Below, piece by piece: positions 25,601 to 36,100 of a DNA stretch of 43,726 nt. The stretch is taken from assembly GCA_016795505.1 (NCBI GenBank), contig JAEUHH010000054.1, positions 1 to 43,726 of the forward strand, written 5' to 3'. Within the stretch, counting starts at the first letter, position 1, and each line of letters starts with the position of its first letter. Made by a program: the position numbers and the translations under genes. Below the pieces are notes generated by a model. It made no database searches. It worked only from the letters and a program-made list of their open reading frames with translations, and was not told the DNA's origin. The stretch is from Verrucomicrobiales bacterium. GTDB lineage: Bacteria > Verrucomicrobiota > Verrucomicrobiia > Verrucomicrobiales > DEV007.

Positions 25601-25932
25601 CCAGCTACATGCCCGAGGCCCGGCTCCGCATCACCGCCTACCGACACCTCGCCGAAGCCACCGCGGTCAAAGATCTCGACGACCTGCGGAAAAATTGGAA
25701 GGACCGCTTCGGCAAATTGCCCGACGCCGCCGACTTCCTCCTCACCGCCACCGAGCTCAAAATCCGCGCCGCCCATCAGGGCATCGGCGCCGTCGAAATC
25801 AAGGATGACAAGCTCATGCTCACCAAGAAAGGCAAGTTTATCCAAATAAACGGCCGATTCCCCCGTTTGGAGGGGAAAAGCCACGCCAAAAAGCTCCGCC
25901 ACGCGGTGGACCTCGTCATGACCTTGTCATGA
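22663..25932 (+). CDS. mfd: Transcription-repair coupling factor Mfd
   Basis: A 1089-residue Mfd, a little shorter than the E. coli 1148. It frees RNA polymerase stalled at DNA damage and recruits UvrA. The N-terminal UvrB-homology region (about 10-400) is followed by the RNA-polymerase-interacting CarD-like domain (about 427-500: [19 protein letters not shown]). The RecG-type translocase has [11 protein letters not shown] from about 583 (Walker A), [15 protein letters not shown] near 684 (DEEQ), [17 protein letters not shown] and [36 protein letters not shown]-terminal TRCF domain ends the chain. The ATG at 22663 is used; Met6 (22678) is an alternative. No clear ribosome binding site is visible. 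The upstream heptamer array is close enough to affect expression. Confidence 0.95.
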   Translation: MRAFVMSKRRKPSAQPSPQTATDLLDRAAAAPAIAERLETLIAGRTAVFDHIDAAGQPFFAALAARAWLGAKSRGRSGAPIVWMACPHIKAQENLHTELAVWGLESEFLPEHEWVGFEDVIPDPESAAERLSTLQRLWERRQAGQPQVIVLCQASFEENVPRPGSLTDQSRRLAVGASLDPAALAEELTAAGYEKEAQVFQRGQFAIRGGIIDIFSWQATAPVRLELFGDEIESIREFDVDEQTSTRRLEAADVLLSEAKLEPDGRLADYLDADSDLVIALDSDLPAGLRILEGAAGGAEEDFSTACHDNPLGVFEAGDFILQEQRRHDFTRQMTDWQREGWAVAMAFHSQGEIDRFRELVHAEHLDSGFLQIMRGSLNRGFTVPAARLAVLSDAEIFGRYQHQRAQRRLRLSQQRLTAQRQASLTEYNYGDLVVHVDYGIGKFLGIRHRDTDTRGGGKREEVLEIEYADQARLFVPLDQAHLVSRYVGTGKKAPTLSRLGDKRWSRTRQDAERSILDYAARLLSVQAQRQTHSGFAHPPDNKWQWEFENAFIYKETPDQLRAIDETKRDMEGERPMDRLICGDVGFGKTEVAIRAAFKAVMSGKQVAVLAPTTVLADQHYHNFRERMSDFPVTIDLLSRYRTDAQQKKTLQAMATGGVDIVIGTHRLISKDIHFKDLGLVVIDEEQRFGVQHKERFKDLFRLVDVLTLSATPIPRTLYLSLMGVMNMSTIETPPPNRYPVTTSICPYDERTIRAAIQKELARQGQVFFLHNRVKTINGMKRRIEDLVPGARVDVGHGQMHDHELEEVMGRFIRQETDVLVCTTIIESGVDIPNANTIIIDRADRFGLADLYQLRGRVGRSDRRAYAYLMLPRDMLTVGDARKRINAIKQYSSLGAGFKIAMRDLEIRGAGNLLGTQQSGHIAAIGFDLYCQLLKQSVSRLKGETVGDRIEIPCHIDFLATNEAQYQQAPHGTLPAYIPASYMPEARLRITAYRHLAEATAVKDLDDLRKNWKDRFGKLPDAADFLLTATELKIRAAHQGIGAVEIKDDKLMLTKKGKFIQINGRFPRLEGKSHAKKLRHAVDLVMTLS

Positions 25933-25980
25933 GCGCCATTTGGCTCTAAATAATCGATCCCTCCCGATCATCGACCCCTC

Positions 25981-26970
25981 ATGAAGCCCCTTTTCACCCT
26001 CACCGTCCTCCTGACCCTGCCGCTCAGCGCCCGCGCCTCCGGCTTTCAGGAACTCAATGCCCTCAAAGCCGTCGTCAACGGCGAGTCCATCACCTCCGCC
26101 GAAGTCGACACCGCCGTCGCCACCCAGATCCAGATGTGGATCCTCGAAAACAAGAATGATCCCACCCTGACCCAGGCCAAAGTCGATGCCAAGGTCGGCG
26201 AGATGAAAAAGCAGGCCCTCTCCGACCTGATCGACCGCAAACTCATCCTCGCCGAATTCAAGAAAATGGGCGGCTCCATCAAGGAGACCTACGTCGATAC
26301 CGCCATCGACGAGTTCATCCAGAAGCGCTTCGACGGCAACCGCGAGAAGTTCAACGGCGAACTGCGCAAGAGCGGCATGACCATCAGCCAGTTCCGCGAG
26401 ATGCAGCGCGAGCAGATCACCATCCAGGCCCTCCGCAGCCAGAACGACGGCCCCGAGACCCTCATCAACACCCCCATCGAGATGCAGGCCAAATACGAGG
26501 CCATCAAAGGCGAATACGCCGAAGATCCCCAGATCATCCTGCGCATGCTCTCCATCCCCAAAGTCAAAGCCGACTCCGACGAAGCCGCCCAGAAACGCCT
26601 CGTCGATGACATCCGCCGCCAGCTCCAGGGCGGTGCCGACTTCGCCACCATGGCCAAGACCCACTCCGACGACAGCGCCGCCTCCGAGGGCGGACTCGTT
26701 GGCGGCGGCCCCATCGGCAAAGACTTCCTCAAGCCCAACCTCACCAGCATCGCCTTCAGCCTCGCCCCGCGCAAAGTCAGCGACCCCATCGACGACATCA
26801 GCCACTGGCGCCTCCTTTACGTCGATGCCCGGCAGGGCGGCGCCGTCCCGCCCTACGAGGAACTCAAAGAGACCGTCGACAAGCTCCTCACCCAGGACAA
26901 ACGCAAAGGCTACGTCGACCGCTGGCTCGAGAAGCTGCGCCGCGACGCCGGCATCCGCGTTTACGAGTGA
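25981..26970 (+). CDS. SurA/PpiC-type periplasmic peptidyl-prolyl isomerase
   Basis: A 329-residue exported protein. Residues 1-20 are a signal peptide ending in ARAS. Residues about 25-165 are a SurA N-terminal-like chaperone region (LNALKAVVNGESITSAEVD), and about 180-290 form a PpiC parvulin rotamase: ILRMLSIPK, DFATMAKTHSDDSAASEGGLVGG and FSLAPRKVSDPI. It folds outer-membrane or exported proteins. The gene sits 48 bp after mfd, and the MOSC gene overlaps its stop by four bases, so the three are likely one transcript. One parvulin domain is seen, against two in E. coli SurA. Confidence 0.88.
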   Translation: MKPLFTLTVLLTLPLSARASGFQELNALKAVVNGESITSAEVDTAVATQIQMWILENKNDPTLTQAKVDAKVGEMKKQALSDLIDRKLILAEFKKMGGSIKETYVDTAIDEFIQKRFDGNREKFNGELRKSGMTISQFREMQREQITIQALRSQNDGPETLINTPIEMQAKYEAIKGEYAEDPQIILRMLSIPKVKADSDEAAQKRLVDDIRRQLQGGADFATMAKTHSDDSAASEGGLVGGGPIGKDFLKPNLTSIAFSLAPRKVSDPIDDISHWRLLYVDARQGGAVPPYEELKETVDKLLTQDKRKGYVDRWLEKLRRDAGIRVYE

Positions 26971-27458
26971 GTGATCCCCTCCCGCCGTCGTCGCCGGTGA
27001 TCGTCGTACGCCACATCTACCTCTCCCCGGCTCACATCTACGTCGGCCACCACGGACGCGAGGCCGGAGACGAGCCCATGCAGGCCGTCGACCGCGTCGA
27101 GTGCGTCGCCGGCAGCGGCCTGCGCGGCGACCGCTACTTCGACTTCAAGCCCGACTACAAAGGCCAGGTCACCTTTTTCTCCCTCGAAGTCTGGGAGGAT
27201 CTCTGCGTCCGCTTCGGCATCCATGACAAAGGCCCCGAGACCTTCCGCCGCAACCTCATCGTCGCCGGCATCGACCTGAACACCCTCATCGGCCAGGACT
27301 TCGAGGTCCAGGGCATCCGCTTCCACGGCACCCAGGAGGCCGCCCCCTGCTACTGGATGGATCAAGCCTTCGCCCCTGGCGCCGAGCAGGCCCTCAAAGG
27401 CCGCGGCGGCCTCCGCGCCCGCATCCTCACCGACGGCTGGCTGCGGGTCGAAGAATGA
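26967..27458 (+). CDS. MOSC domain protein
   Basis: A 163-residue protein with the molybdenum-cofactor sulfurase C-terminal (MOSC) fold. It starts at a GTG overlapping the previous stop (GTGA), a sign of translational coupling. ECVAGSGLRGDRYFDF (45-60), VTFFSLEVWEDL, RRNLIVAGIDLNTLIGQDF and GTQEAAPCYWMDQAF (121-135) match the family, with Cys128 at the conserved Cys position. MOSC proteins handle sulfur or molybdenum cofactor; the substrate here is not known. It has no signal peptide, unlike its upstream neighbour. Confidence 0.88.
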   Translation: MSDPLPPSSPVIVVRHIYLSPAHIYVGHHGREAGDEPMQAVDRVECVAGSGLRGDRYFDFKPDYKGQVTFFSLEVWEDLCVRFGIHDKGPETFRRNLIVAGIDLNTLIGQDFEVQGIRFHGTQEAAPCYWMDQAFAPGAEQALKGRGGLRARILTDGWLRVEE

Positions 27459-27511
27459 TCGCCCATCGAACGACCCCGCTGCCCGCGTCCGTCGGTGTGG
27501 GCTCCGCTTTC

Positions 27512-27526
27512 TTCGGCGCCAAATGG
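27512..27526. promoter_or_regulatory. Shared intergenic motif TTCGGCGCCAAATGG (copy 2)
   Basis: Identical to 13681-13695. It lies 53 bp after the MOSC stop, in a gap between convergent genes, where a promoter would serve no visible gene. That weakens a regulatory reading and fits a short dispersed repeat better. Confidence 0.3.
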
Positions 27527-27624
27527 TCAGATTCCGAATGGCAAACTCGGCACGCTCCTTGAACGCCCACAAAAAAGTCAACCATTTCACCCTCAATCGC
27601 CGGCACATCAATCACGGCGCACAC

Positions 27625-28137
27625 CTACCTGGCTGGATCAAATCGGATATCTTCTTTTCCATAGCGGGCAATCCCGAAAATTGATTTTAATATCAGACCA
27701 ATCTTAAACTCATCTCCACCCGTTAAATCCAGGAGCGATCGTGCATCCACGCCGATAATCTCACAAAGGACAAACGGAGCAAACCCTTCACATTCCGGGG
27801 CCAGCCAAACTCTTGAATCGACTGCATCGAAAAACTCAACCGCATTCATGTCGGTAGCCCTGCCGAATGTAATCAGATCCTTGGTCGCCTGCATGACCCT
27901 CACCGTTTCAAACTCGGCAACCAATGTCGGCCACCGAATCTCCTTGTTTCGATACTCAACAAGCACGGATCTCTCCCACCTCAATAGCAAAGCGGCAAAA
28001 TCATCATTTACCTGGGAATCAGAGACATCAATTGACTTACCCATGCTGCCCGCCTTCTCTTCGCAAATCGAAGGCACGACTAAAAGCGGAATCGAGAGGG
28101 CGATGAGGGCTACCATGGATGGCTTCATATTAGGCAT
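27625..28137 (-). CDS. Small secreted protein of unknown function
   Basis: About 170 residues from the ATG at 28137 (28128 is the other candidate). A signal-like helix (MVALIALSIPLLVVPSIC) leads the chain. The rest is mixed charge with no recognised family. SRVWLAPECEGFAPFVLCEIIG holds two Cys that could pair. It follows the nuclease-like gene on the same strand by 62 bp. It is less GC-rich than the core genes nearby, which suggests an acquired patch. Function unknown. Confidence 0.5.
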   Translation of the reverse strand: MPNMKPSMVALIALSIPLLVVPSICEEKAGSMGKSIDVSDSQVNDDFAALLLRWERSVLVEYRNKEIRWPTLVAEFETVRVMQATKDLITFGRATDMNAVEFFDAVDSRVWLAPECEGFAPFVLCEIIGVDARSLLDLTGGDEFKIGLILKSIFGIARYGKEDIRFDPAR

Positions 28138-28199
28138 CAAGTCGAAGACCCGGCACCCGCTATCCGGAGAGCCAGTCCAATTGAGGATAAAAATTCTAT

Positions 28200-28775
28200 T
28201 CAAAGTTCAATCTCCAACTCGCGGTGGGGCAGAGGGATTTCCAGCAGCGACTTGGTAACGGTTGATTGTTTTAGCCTGCTGGTTACGAGTTGCCAGTTGT
28301 CCTCGAAGGCGATCAGGTCAGAAACCGTATAACGATTGTCGAGGGAACTGAAGTTGCGCGGCCTCACCCAGCCCTTTGGGTCCATCCATCTGGTGTAGGA
28401 ATCTATACAAGCTTTCTGGATGTCGAACTTCTCACAGACGAAGAACCTGTCCTCGCTCCGTGCAGCACCGAGGGCCACGCAAACGTAGATCAGATCTGGG
28501 TTATCAATCTGCCTTGGCCCCCGATTGACCTGCCTCTTGGTGGCCTCATCGATCTCGATATTAAGCCAAAGGTCGGCGCGACTTGGCCAACTGTCCCCTC
28601 GACTCGTCTTCACCTGAATCGGAATCGTCCCTAGCGTATCGTCACAAACAATTAGGTCATACTCAGGGACATTCCCTGTGAACGTCGTAGCAATCAGTCC
28701 ACGCCTGCCAAGCTCTGCACAGGTAAGATACTCGCCTATCTGACCGGCTAGTTTGTTCGAGAGTCCGCTGGCCAT
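28200..28775 (-). CDS. PD-(D/E)XK nuclease-like protein
   Basis: A 191-residue protein with a compact nuclease signature: Glu15 in GQIGEYLTCAELGRRG, Asp40 in PEYDLIVCDD and QVKTSR at 54-59 (Gln-x-Lys), the E-x(n)-D-x(13)-QxK order of the PD-(D/E)XK superfamily. Similar small proteins are often DUF4365-like or orphan restriction/homing-type nucleases, and no methylase is nearby. AGGCGGAAAAA before the ATG is a plausible ribosome binding site. It is less GC-rich than its neighbours, so transfer is likely. The activity is inferred from the motif only. Confidence 0.65.
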   Translation of the reverse strand: MASGLSNKLAGQIGEYLTCAELGRRGLIATTFTGNVPEYDLIVCDDTLGTIPIQVKTSRGDSWPSRADLWLNIEIDEATKRQVNRGPRQIDNPDLIYVCVALGAARSEDRFFVCEKFDIQKACIDSYTRWMDPKGWVRPRNFSSLDNRYTVSDLIAFEDNWQLVTSRLKQSTVTKSLLEIPLPHRELEIEL

Positions 28776-29325
28776 TTTTTCCGCCTAACAGATCGCTTTC
28801 GCATGATCGCCCGCATTGACTTTCATTTAGCGACCCGACACCACAGTAGCTACAGTTCTCCACATTGACAAGAAAATCTCCGAGTTGGGGCATCAATCCG
28901 GTCGATGGCCTGCCGGAACTCGGGGTGTCCATTCCCACCATAACATTACACCCCGCACACCCGGAGAAACGCACCCGCTCAATGCCGGAATGCACGATGA
29001 GTAAGCGTCGGTGGCGGCGACGCCTTCGGTGAACCGCCGACGGAAGGCCGCACGACCAATCAGTCCTTCGAGTTGGCGGCGCTGATCCTCCGCCGAACCG
29101 CACGCGCGCCCATCGGGAGGGGGAGCCGGAGGCTTCCCGGATATGAGCCGGCGGTGGAAGCGCAGCGGAACCGCCGGTCCCCGCCCCCACCCCAACGAGC
29201 GCCCCGGCAGGGGCGCTGGATTCCCCACGCGGGAGCCCGTCGTTCACTCTCAATCCAAAAATCGAGCCCCACGGCTTTCACGTTGCTTCCAGAAAAGAAG
29301 GCAGGAACGATCGCGAAACACTTCA
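28776..29325. other. Intergenic repeat mosaic
   Basis: No credible gene is visible in these 550 bases. From about 28960 to 29240 the sequence is a GC-rich extragenic mosaic of CGGAGG/CCGCCG words, with AGCGCCCC and GGGGCGCT around GGCA at 29198-29217 as a clear hairpin. Translated frames look like familiar spurious repeat ORFs. GCCTAAC at 28786-28792 recalls one end of an integron attC site, but no matching GTTRRRY end with a fold is seen. Confidence 0.6.
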
Positions 29326-29720
29326 TCATTTCTTGGCGGATTGGACCCATTGCCAAACAGTTTCCCATCGATAGTGTGCCGGAAAACCTCTTCCACCGGG
29401 GAAACACCCCACGAAATACACGCCAAGAATAGCCACGAAGATCAATAGAGCGACTTGCGTGATCTTGGTCAATTTTTCGGCTGCCGTCAGAGCGCTGGCG
29501 CCCGCTACTGGGAACGCCCCTCCGACTCTGATTGAGATTTGTCGCCACCCTCCGAATCCGACTCGGAACGGGTAGCGGGTTGTCCATCGCCACCTTGTCC
29601 GCTCTTCTCTTCTTTGTCTTTGGCGCGACGCTTCTCGATTACTTCGCTCTTTTCATAGTCCCCTGGTAGGGGGAAGATCAAAACCTTTTCTCCTGAAGAC
29701 GATGCGCGTCCAAAAGTCAT
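29326..29720 (-). pseudogene. Possible frameshifted small membrane protein
   Basis: One frame from the ATG at 29720 gives a 71-residue hydrophilic, Ser/Glu/Asp/Gly-rich chain (VIEKRRAKDKEEK) ending at 29505. Another frame continues downstream to a stop at 29326 and encodes a clear membrane helix (ITQVALLIFVAILGVYFVG) followed by a Trp-rich end (YRWETVWQWVQ). Neither is convincing alone, but together they would make a tail-anchored protein split by a frameshift near 29510. It could be chance. No family is recognised. Confidence 0.25.
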
Positions 29721-30130
29721 CGATGCCCTGGTGAGGGCGGTATTAAAGCCGGTCGTCTTCGAGATCGATGGCGGCTTCTGACGGTCCGGCCGGCATTTTC
29801 TGACGGGGTGGTTGAATCTGCGGGCTGAGTGATGCCGCCGAACCGGACCCTTTCATTTTATACCTTTGGGAGGAAGATCAACTCATTTCTACATCTTTCG
29901 CTGACCGGCCCAAACGGGAAAGAGGGATAGCCAGTTGGGCAACCACGCGAACGGGTGGTGGAATTCGGATATCCCCCATCACAATGAAACGAGTGGGAGT
30001 CGGGAAAGAGGATGCCGACCACCCGGCCGGCACCCCCTTTCCCTGATCGAGTAGAAAGAACTCTGGATGCCGATGAAACCCTGTTTGATCGGCGATCATA
30101 CAGAGTATCATCGGACCGTCGCCGGCGAAC
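29721..30130. other. Intergenic gap before the large secreted protein
   Basis: These 410 bases hold no convincing gene. They contain a palindromic element (copy C at 30070-30114) near the end of the large gene on the minus strand, and some low-complexity GC-rich words. Short open frames cover the palindromes only. Confidence 0.55.
30070..30114. repeat. Dispersed palindromic element, copy C
   Basis: CCGATGAAACCCTGTTTGAT is matched by the reverse complement of ATCATACAGAGTATCATCGG, with GATCGGCGATC in the middle. It lies 17 bp past the stop of the 2175-residue gene (minus strand), so it could also help end its transcript, though no T-tract follows. Confidence 0.75.
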
Positions 30131-33100
30131 TCAGGGAGCAACCACCAGCCATCCGGGTGTCAGCGTGACGCTGGACCCGGACCTGACGGAGGTGATGAAC
30201 AATCCACAGGCCGAACCGGGCTCGACGGCGTCGCCGGTGTCGTTCAGCCTCTCCTGCACCACGGCGCCATAGATGAGGCCTGCGCGTCCCGTGACCGGAT
30301 GGACGAATCGCCCGCTCAGCAGGCCAGACTTCGGCGCAAAGGTCAGCGTGACGGGATGGCTGAGGGATGCGCAGCCCAGAGCCACCATGTATTTGGCCTT
30401 CGGATCAACCGGCCTCACTCCGAGGGCTCCGGTCAGGTCGTTCGCATCAAAGAACAGGGCGTCGCCGACCTCGCCCTGCATGAGCCGGGCGGACAGCGAT
30501 GTGGCGTCGAGGATGGATGTCCCGGCGGCCGGCTCCCGGTAGAGCGAGCCTTCGGCCAGATAGGCGATGTCAGCCTGGCTGGAACTGAGGTGCATCAACT
30601 CGCCGCTCCACAGGAGCGATGGCGAGAAAGTCCCATCAGAAACCAAAGTTCCCACAAAGCTGTGAATACCACCCTTGATGACACCCATGACCGGCACGGA
30701 CTCGTCCGCGAAGGCGTAGGTGCTGGAACTGAACTTCTTGCCGTCGGCCAGTTGTCCTTTGAACGTGACAACACCGGTGTTGCGCGTGCCCGCCGCTGCA
30801 TAACCGTATTGGGTTTCTCCATCGACCTGGAGGCAGAACGTGTGTGCTCCAATCCAGGGATAGGGCGACAGACGCGACCAGCCGACCAGATCCAAAACGA
30901 ACGGCGCACCGGAAACATCGCCAGTCACCATATTCTCGGAAGCTTCTGCGAGGGTGAGGACCGCCGCCGGACCTGTCTTCGACGTCAAGGCCACGCCTGA
31001 CTGGGCCGATAGCAGGGTCACTCCCTTGGGCACCGAGTAGGCGTGTCCGCCGAAGATCAGCTTGCCGGTCAAAACGCCACGGGTGGACACTTTTGCACTG
31101 AAGTAGCCACTCGTCCCGTGAGTCGGGGTTTCGTGCCCCACCCGGCCGGCAAAAGCGCCGCCCATTTTCACAAACAGCGCCTCCACAGCCAGTCCGGGAT
31201 CGCCGGTGACGGTCAGGGGATTGCCGGAGCCAGCCGGGACACCGTTGACGGTCCATCCCCCGAAGCGGTAGCCCAGAGCGGCGTGGGCGGTGAAAGTAGT
31301 CGGAGAACCGGTGTAAACCGCCCCTCCGCCTGTCACGGTGCCGCCACCGGATTTCACCTTCGGGGTGATCTCGTAGGGATCGCCCACGACCACCTGCCTG
31401 ACGGACTGGGCTGTCTGCCCCCCTCCGTCAGTGACGCTGACCGTCACGGTGAATGGTCCGTCATGTGGGAAGACATGGCTCGGATTTACGGCTGTCTCGA
31501 CTGGAGAGCCATCACCGAAGTCCCAATCTGCCGAGTAGGGAGCCTTTCCGCCCTGGATCGTTTGGGAGAACTCAACCGTGCCTCCGCTCAAATTCTGGTG
31601 GGTGATGTCCACCGAGACCGGAGCCGTCGGAGGCACGAAGCTCACAACCAACCTGGGCCTTGCCGAGGAGGTTGCACTTTCACTGGTGTGGAAGTCGATG
31701 CCGTTGGTCCCAGCCAGGAAAGGTATGAAGACCACACCTTCGTTCGGCGCTCCATCGACCCAGGCCTGGACGGCGGCGGTGATGTCGATGCTGAGAGGAC
31801 CGATCGGAACATTGGCATTCGCATCGTTGGCCCCAAACGTCGCCAGAGGCTCAGCCACGGCCTCGACGTCGGCGGTCTGCACACCGCTGCTCAGGGAGTT
31901 CCACGTGCTGGCCTCGCTCCAGCCGGTCAGCATGCGATGCACCGTCATGCCGCTGCCGGGGTCCAGGATGGTCAGGGTCAGAGTTGCGCTGCCGACGACG
32001 CTGCCGGCGGGAATCTGGTTGGCGCCGGTGCCAATGAGATCGTCAAAGCGAAGCAGTCCCTGATTCGGCGCATTGCCGGGACTGCCATCATCACCATCGA
32101 CGCTGACATCGGGATCGTTTCCGTAGGCGGTATCGACCGCCGCGGAATCGCTCCGAATGTAGGTATCCTGAGTGCCGGTGTAACCATTCAGCCCCTGAAC
32201 CAGATCAACCGAGCCATTCGGCAGCGCGGTGAACGCCACGCGGGCCCTGGTGGAGACGCCGCCGTCGTTGTCAGTGGCCCGGGCCGTCACGGTGTATTGT
32301 CCGGGATTCACTCCCGACCAGGCAAACGTATGCGGGGCCGCGACCGTCTCACCAATTTTGGTCGTGCCGCTGAAGTACTCGACCTTGGCGATCTCTCCGT
32401 CCGTGTCAGCTGCATCGGCAACGAGAGATACCATGCCTCCCGGCACACTTGAGCCGGCCACCGGAGTGGTCAGGGCAATGGTGGGCGGCCCGTTCGAGGG
32501 ATTGGTCACGGTCACCGTCACGGGGGTGGAATCCGTCGCACCGCCCTGATTGTCGATGGCGCGGGCAAAGACCGTGTGCGTTCCGCTGATGGCAGGCCAG
32601 GCAAACTCATACGGCTCTGCCGCGGCCTGACCGATTAGAACGTCGTCGGCATAAAACTCAACCCGATCGATCGCCCCATCCGGATCCGTCGCCGTGGCGG
32701 CAAAGTCGACCGTGGCTGGCTTCGCAACCGCGCTCCCCGCCGTCGGGGCGTCAAGCGTGATGGTGGGCGCCTGATTGGCGGCGCTGGTGAAGCTACGGGG
32801 CGAGCTACCCAGGGAATTCGGTCCGTCGCTGACGGCCGCATACCACTCGTATTCGGTCTGCGGCTCCAGTCCGGTCCAGTCCAGCGTCGCAGTCGATTCA
32901 CCGGCCGAAACAGGCACCGTACCCAGCGGCACCCAAGGCACCGCGCCAGGGCCCATCTGGTAGGGAAGCACGAACTCACTGTCCGCGTCCGTCTCATACT
33001 GCCCGGTCGTGGTGCGATAGGTCTTGGCGGTGATCGTGTTGTTCGCCGGAGAGAACACGAAGTACCTCAGCCAAGACCCTCCCCCACCCTGTCCGTCGGT

Positions 33101-36100
33101 GCGGCTCTGGTAGTCCTGGAGGACGGTATGAACCGTGCGCCCCTCGAACGTATCCGCGCGCTGGCCTTCACCGTGGATATGGCCGCAGAGCATGAGGAAG
33201 AGGTTCGGGTTGTCCTTGAGGGCATCGTAGATAGCCTGCCCCTGGCCTCCCCAACTGGCGGGATTACCCGTTCCGATGAGCCAGTGGCTGGTCACGATGG
33301 CCCGGCGATCGGGATGGGCTTTCAACAACGCATCCGCCCAGTCCAGCACCGCCTGGCTGGCGGAGGAGCGATACTCGAGATTGACGATGATGAAGTCCAT
33401 CCCGCTGGCACTGAACAGTTGATAGTTGTTGTCATTGTTGACGCCGAAGTTGCCCCCGAAATAAGGGCGACCCGCCCAACGGGACACGCCGAAATACTGA
33501 TTCCAGTACAGGCTGGCCCCGTCGGGACTGCCTATCGGCTGCTGGTCGTGATTTCCCGGAGCGCCACCCCAGGGAATCCCGTGAGTGAGCAGGGTTGTCA
33601 GCGGATTCTCCAGAATGTCCATGGCGGAGTCGGCATTGATCCATTCCTGCTGCACGGCATCGCCATTCTGAACCATGTCACCCATGTGGGCCACGAACGC
33701 GATGTTGAGCGCATCCTTCTGACTGACGATCCAGTTGGTCTGCGACAGGAACTGCGGGAGGCGGTTGTTATTGTTCTCCGAATAGAACTGCGTGTCAGGA
33801 AGCGTGACCAGGGTGAAGTCCGGTCCGGGTGCGGTGGTCTTCCTTCTCCCGTAGAACGTCACATTCAGAGCCTGACTCTCGGGATCAGCCACGCCTGCCG
33901 TCAGCGTCACCTGCCCACCTGCGCCGGCACCGATCGCATCATCAGCCGGAGCCGTCAGTGAGATGGTGGGAGCCTGATTGACGACGACTTCAACCGAAAC
34001 CGGTTCGGAGATCGTGGTCGCCGTCATGTTATCCGTGGCCTTCGCGGTGAGCACATGCCCGCCGATCGGAGCACCCGTCCAGACGAACGCATGCGGAGCG
34101 GTCGTGGTCTGGCCCAGTTTGGTGGCTCCCGCGAAATACTCCACTTTCACCACGTCGCCGTCAGTGTCTGAAGCATCGACCGCGATCGCGATGTCGGTGC
34201 CGGAGAGAATCGTGGCATTCACTGCCGGAGAGGTGATGGCCACCGAGGGCGGAGTCGTCAGAGGGGCGAGCACCGTCAAGTTCACCGGCGATGAGGTCGC
34301 CGTGGCTCCGAAGTCATCCGTAGCCCTGGCCTTCAACACGTAACTGCCCTGAGAAAGCCCCGGCAGGGCGATCGCATAAGGCGCTTCCGCATCTTCGCCA
34401 ATCGGGACATTGTCCACGAGGAACTCGACCTTCGCCACATCTCCGTCGTCCGAGGCATCTGCCGTTACCATCAATGTGGCCGGTGCATTGACCGAGGTGT
34501 TGTCAGCCGGCGCCGTCAGGGTCACCGAAGGCGGATCGTTGACAATCAGGGACGCTCCTTCGATCCAGACCGGACCGCCAGTGAGCGTACCCGGAACGGT
34601 GCCGCTCGCGGTGTTGCCGATACCATCGTTCAGGCCAAATCGCCCTTTCAATCCAGGAGCGGAAAGAATTTCCAAGTCTTTGTTGGCGGCGATCTGAACT
34701 GCACTCCTTGCATGGTCCCACACGCGGACTTCATCGATCGCCCCGGCAAAGAAACCGGCGGGCGCCCCGGTGGATGTCATCGCCGTGGCGATGCCAAAGT
34801 GCTGGATGCTGTCGTAGCGCGGCAGTGTGCCGGCAGGAGCACTGGCGGTGCCGACCGCCACGCCGTCCAGATACATCGTCCAAACGCCGGTGGTCCCGTC
34901 ATAGGTGACCGCCGCGTGATACCACTGTCCGTTGACCACCGGCGTATTCGTCGCCGTGATTGGATAGTTTTGCCCATTCGTGAAGGCTTCGAAGTCCGCA
35001 GTCAGAAGGCCACCCGTGGTGAGTCCGAAGATGTAGTTGCAGTCAACATTGCTACCATCGCTCTCCCCCCTGCCTTTCGAAAAGAGAGGAACCACCGTGA
35101 CCCCGCCGCTTCCCGACGTGGTCGTCACGCCGACACCGTCTTTGCGAAACCAGCATTCCAATGTGAAGCCATTGCCGGACGGCCCTCCCGCTCCCAACTC
35201 CGGAGCGGCTCCCATGGTCACGTAGTCGTTCACTCCATCGAACTGCAAAGCCGTGTTGGCTGGAAGATTGCCCGGATCGAGCGTCACTGTCACCGCCACC
35301 GCCGCACTCGTGGTGGCATAGCCATCGTTGTCAGTCGCTTTGGCGGTGATCGCGTAGGTGCCCACCGACAAATTGGAAAGCGAGGCCTCATAGGGAGCCA
35401 GCGTATCCACACCGGCGGAGATTCCATTCACGAAGAACTCGACCTGCGTCACCGTTCCACCCGCTCCATCGCTCGCCGAAGCCTGAACGGTGACATTGGC
35501 CGGCGTGACGGTTGTAGTACCCGTCAAGGGCGATGTGATCTCCACCTCCGGCACAACTGGCGCCTCGAAGAAGGCGAAGCTGAACATGTCTTCCGCGGCA
35601 CTGGCGCCATCCTCCAGCACGGGCGCACCAGTGGTCGGGATGTCGCGACTCTCGATGATCCACCGACTGTTCGCCGAATCCCATTGGTAGGACACGATAT
35701 TATCCGAGTTGTTCGTGCCGCCACCCTCGGGGCTCACCATGAGAACTCCCGTCGAATGAGTCTGTCCCGGAATGGAAAGGTACCACTGACCCACGCCGCC
35801 TTTGGTCACCGTAAACGTCCCGCCAGTCACATCCGTGGTTCCGTCGCTGTTCACCCGTCCGACCGCCTTGAGCAACTTGGTCCCCACCGCCGATGCCGGC
35901 AGGTAAACAAATGCGATGGGATCCTGCTCGTTGGTCGTGCCGCTGACTCCATTGTCTCGCACAAACATGGAGAAAGAGCCATTCGCATTCGCCCGGCTGG
36001 CGGCGTAGTTGTCTTCGTTCTTCGCATGGTTGACCAGAAGAATCCCATTCTGCGACGTGTGCGAGGCATTGATCGAAGTCAGATTCAGGCCAAACACCCC

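Noticed and set aside
22417-25902. Very long minus-strand open frame opposite mfd (1161 codons)
   Set aside because: It is a shadow of GC-rich mfd codons, starts without a plausible signal, and ends through the heptamer array. Mfd motifs are clear on the other strand.
28790-28840. Short leader peptide upstream of the nuclease-like gene
   Set aside because: A 13-codon frame ends just before the gene, but without attenuator structures or a conserved codon run it cannot be supported.
28786-28850. Integron attC-like site before the nuclease-like gene
   Set aside because: GCCTAAC fits one end, but no GTTRRRY partner and no paired inner arms were found, and no integrase is present.
29060-29593. 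177-codon minus-strand frame
   Set aside because: It reads through a GC-rich repeat mosaic with the hairpin at 29198 and gives an Arg/Gly/Ser-rich chain without a recognisable domain.
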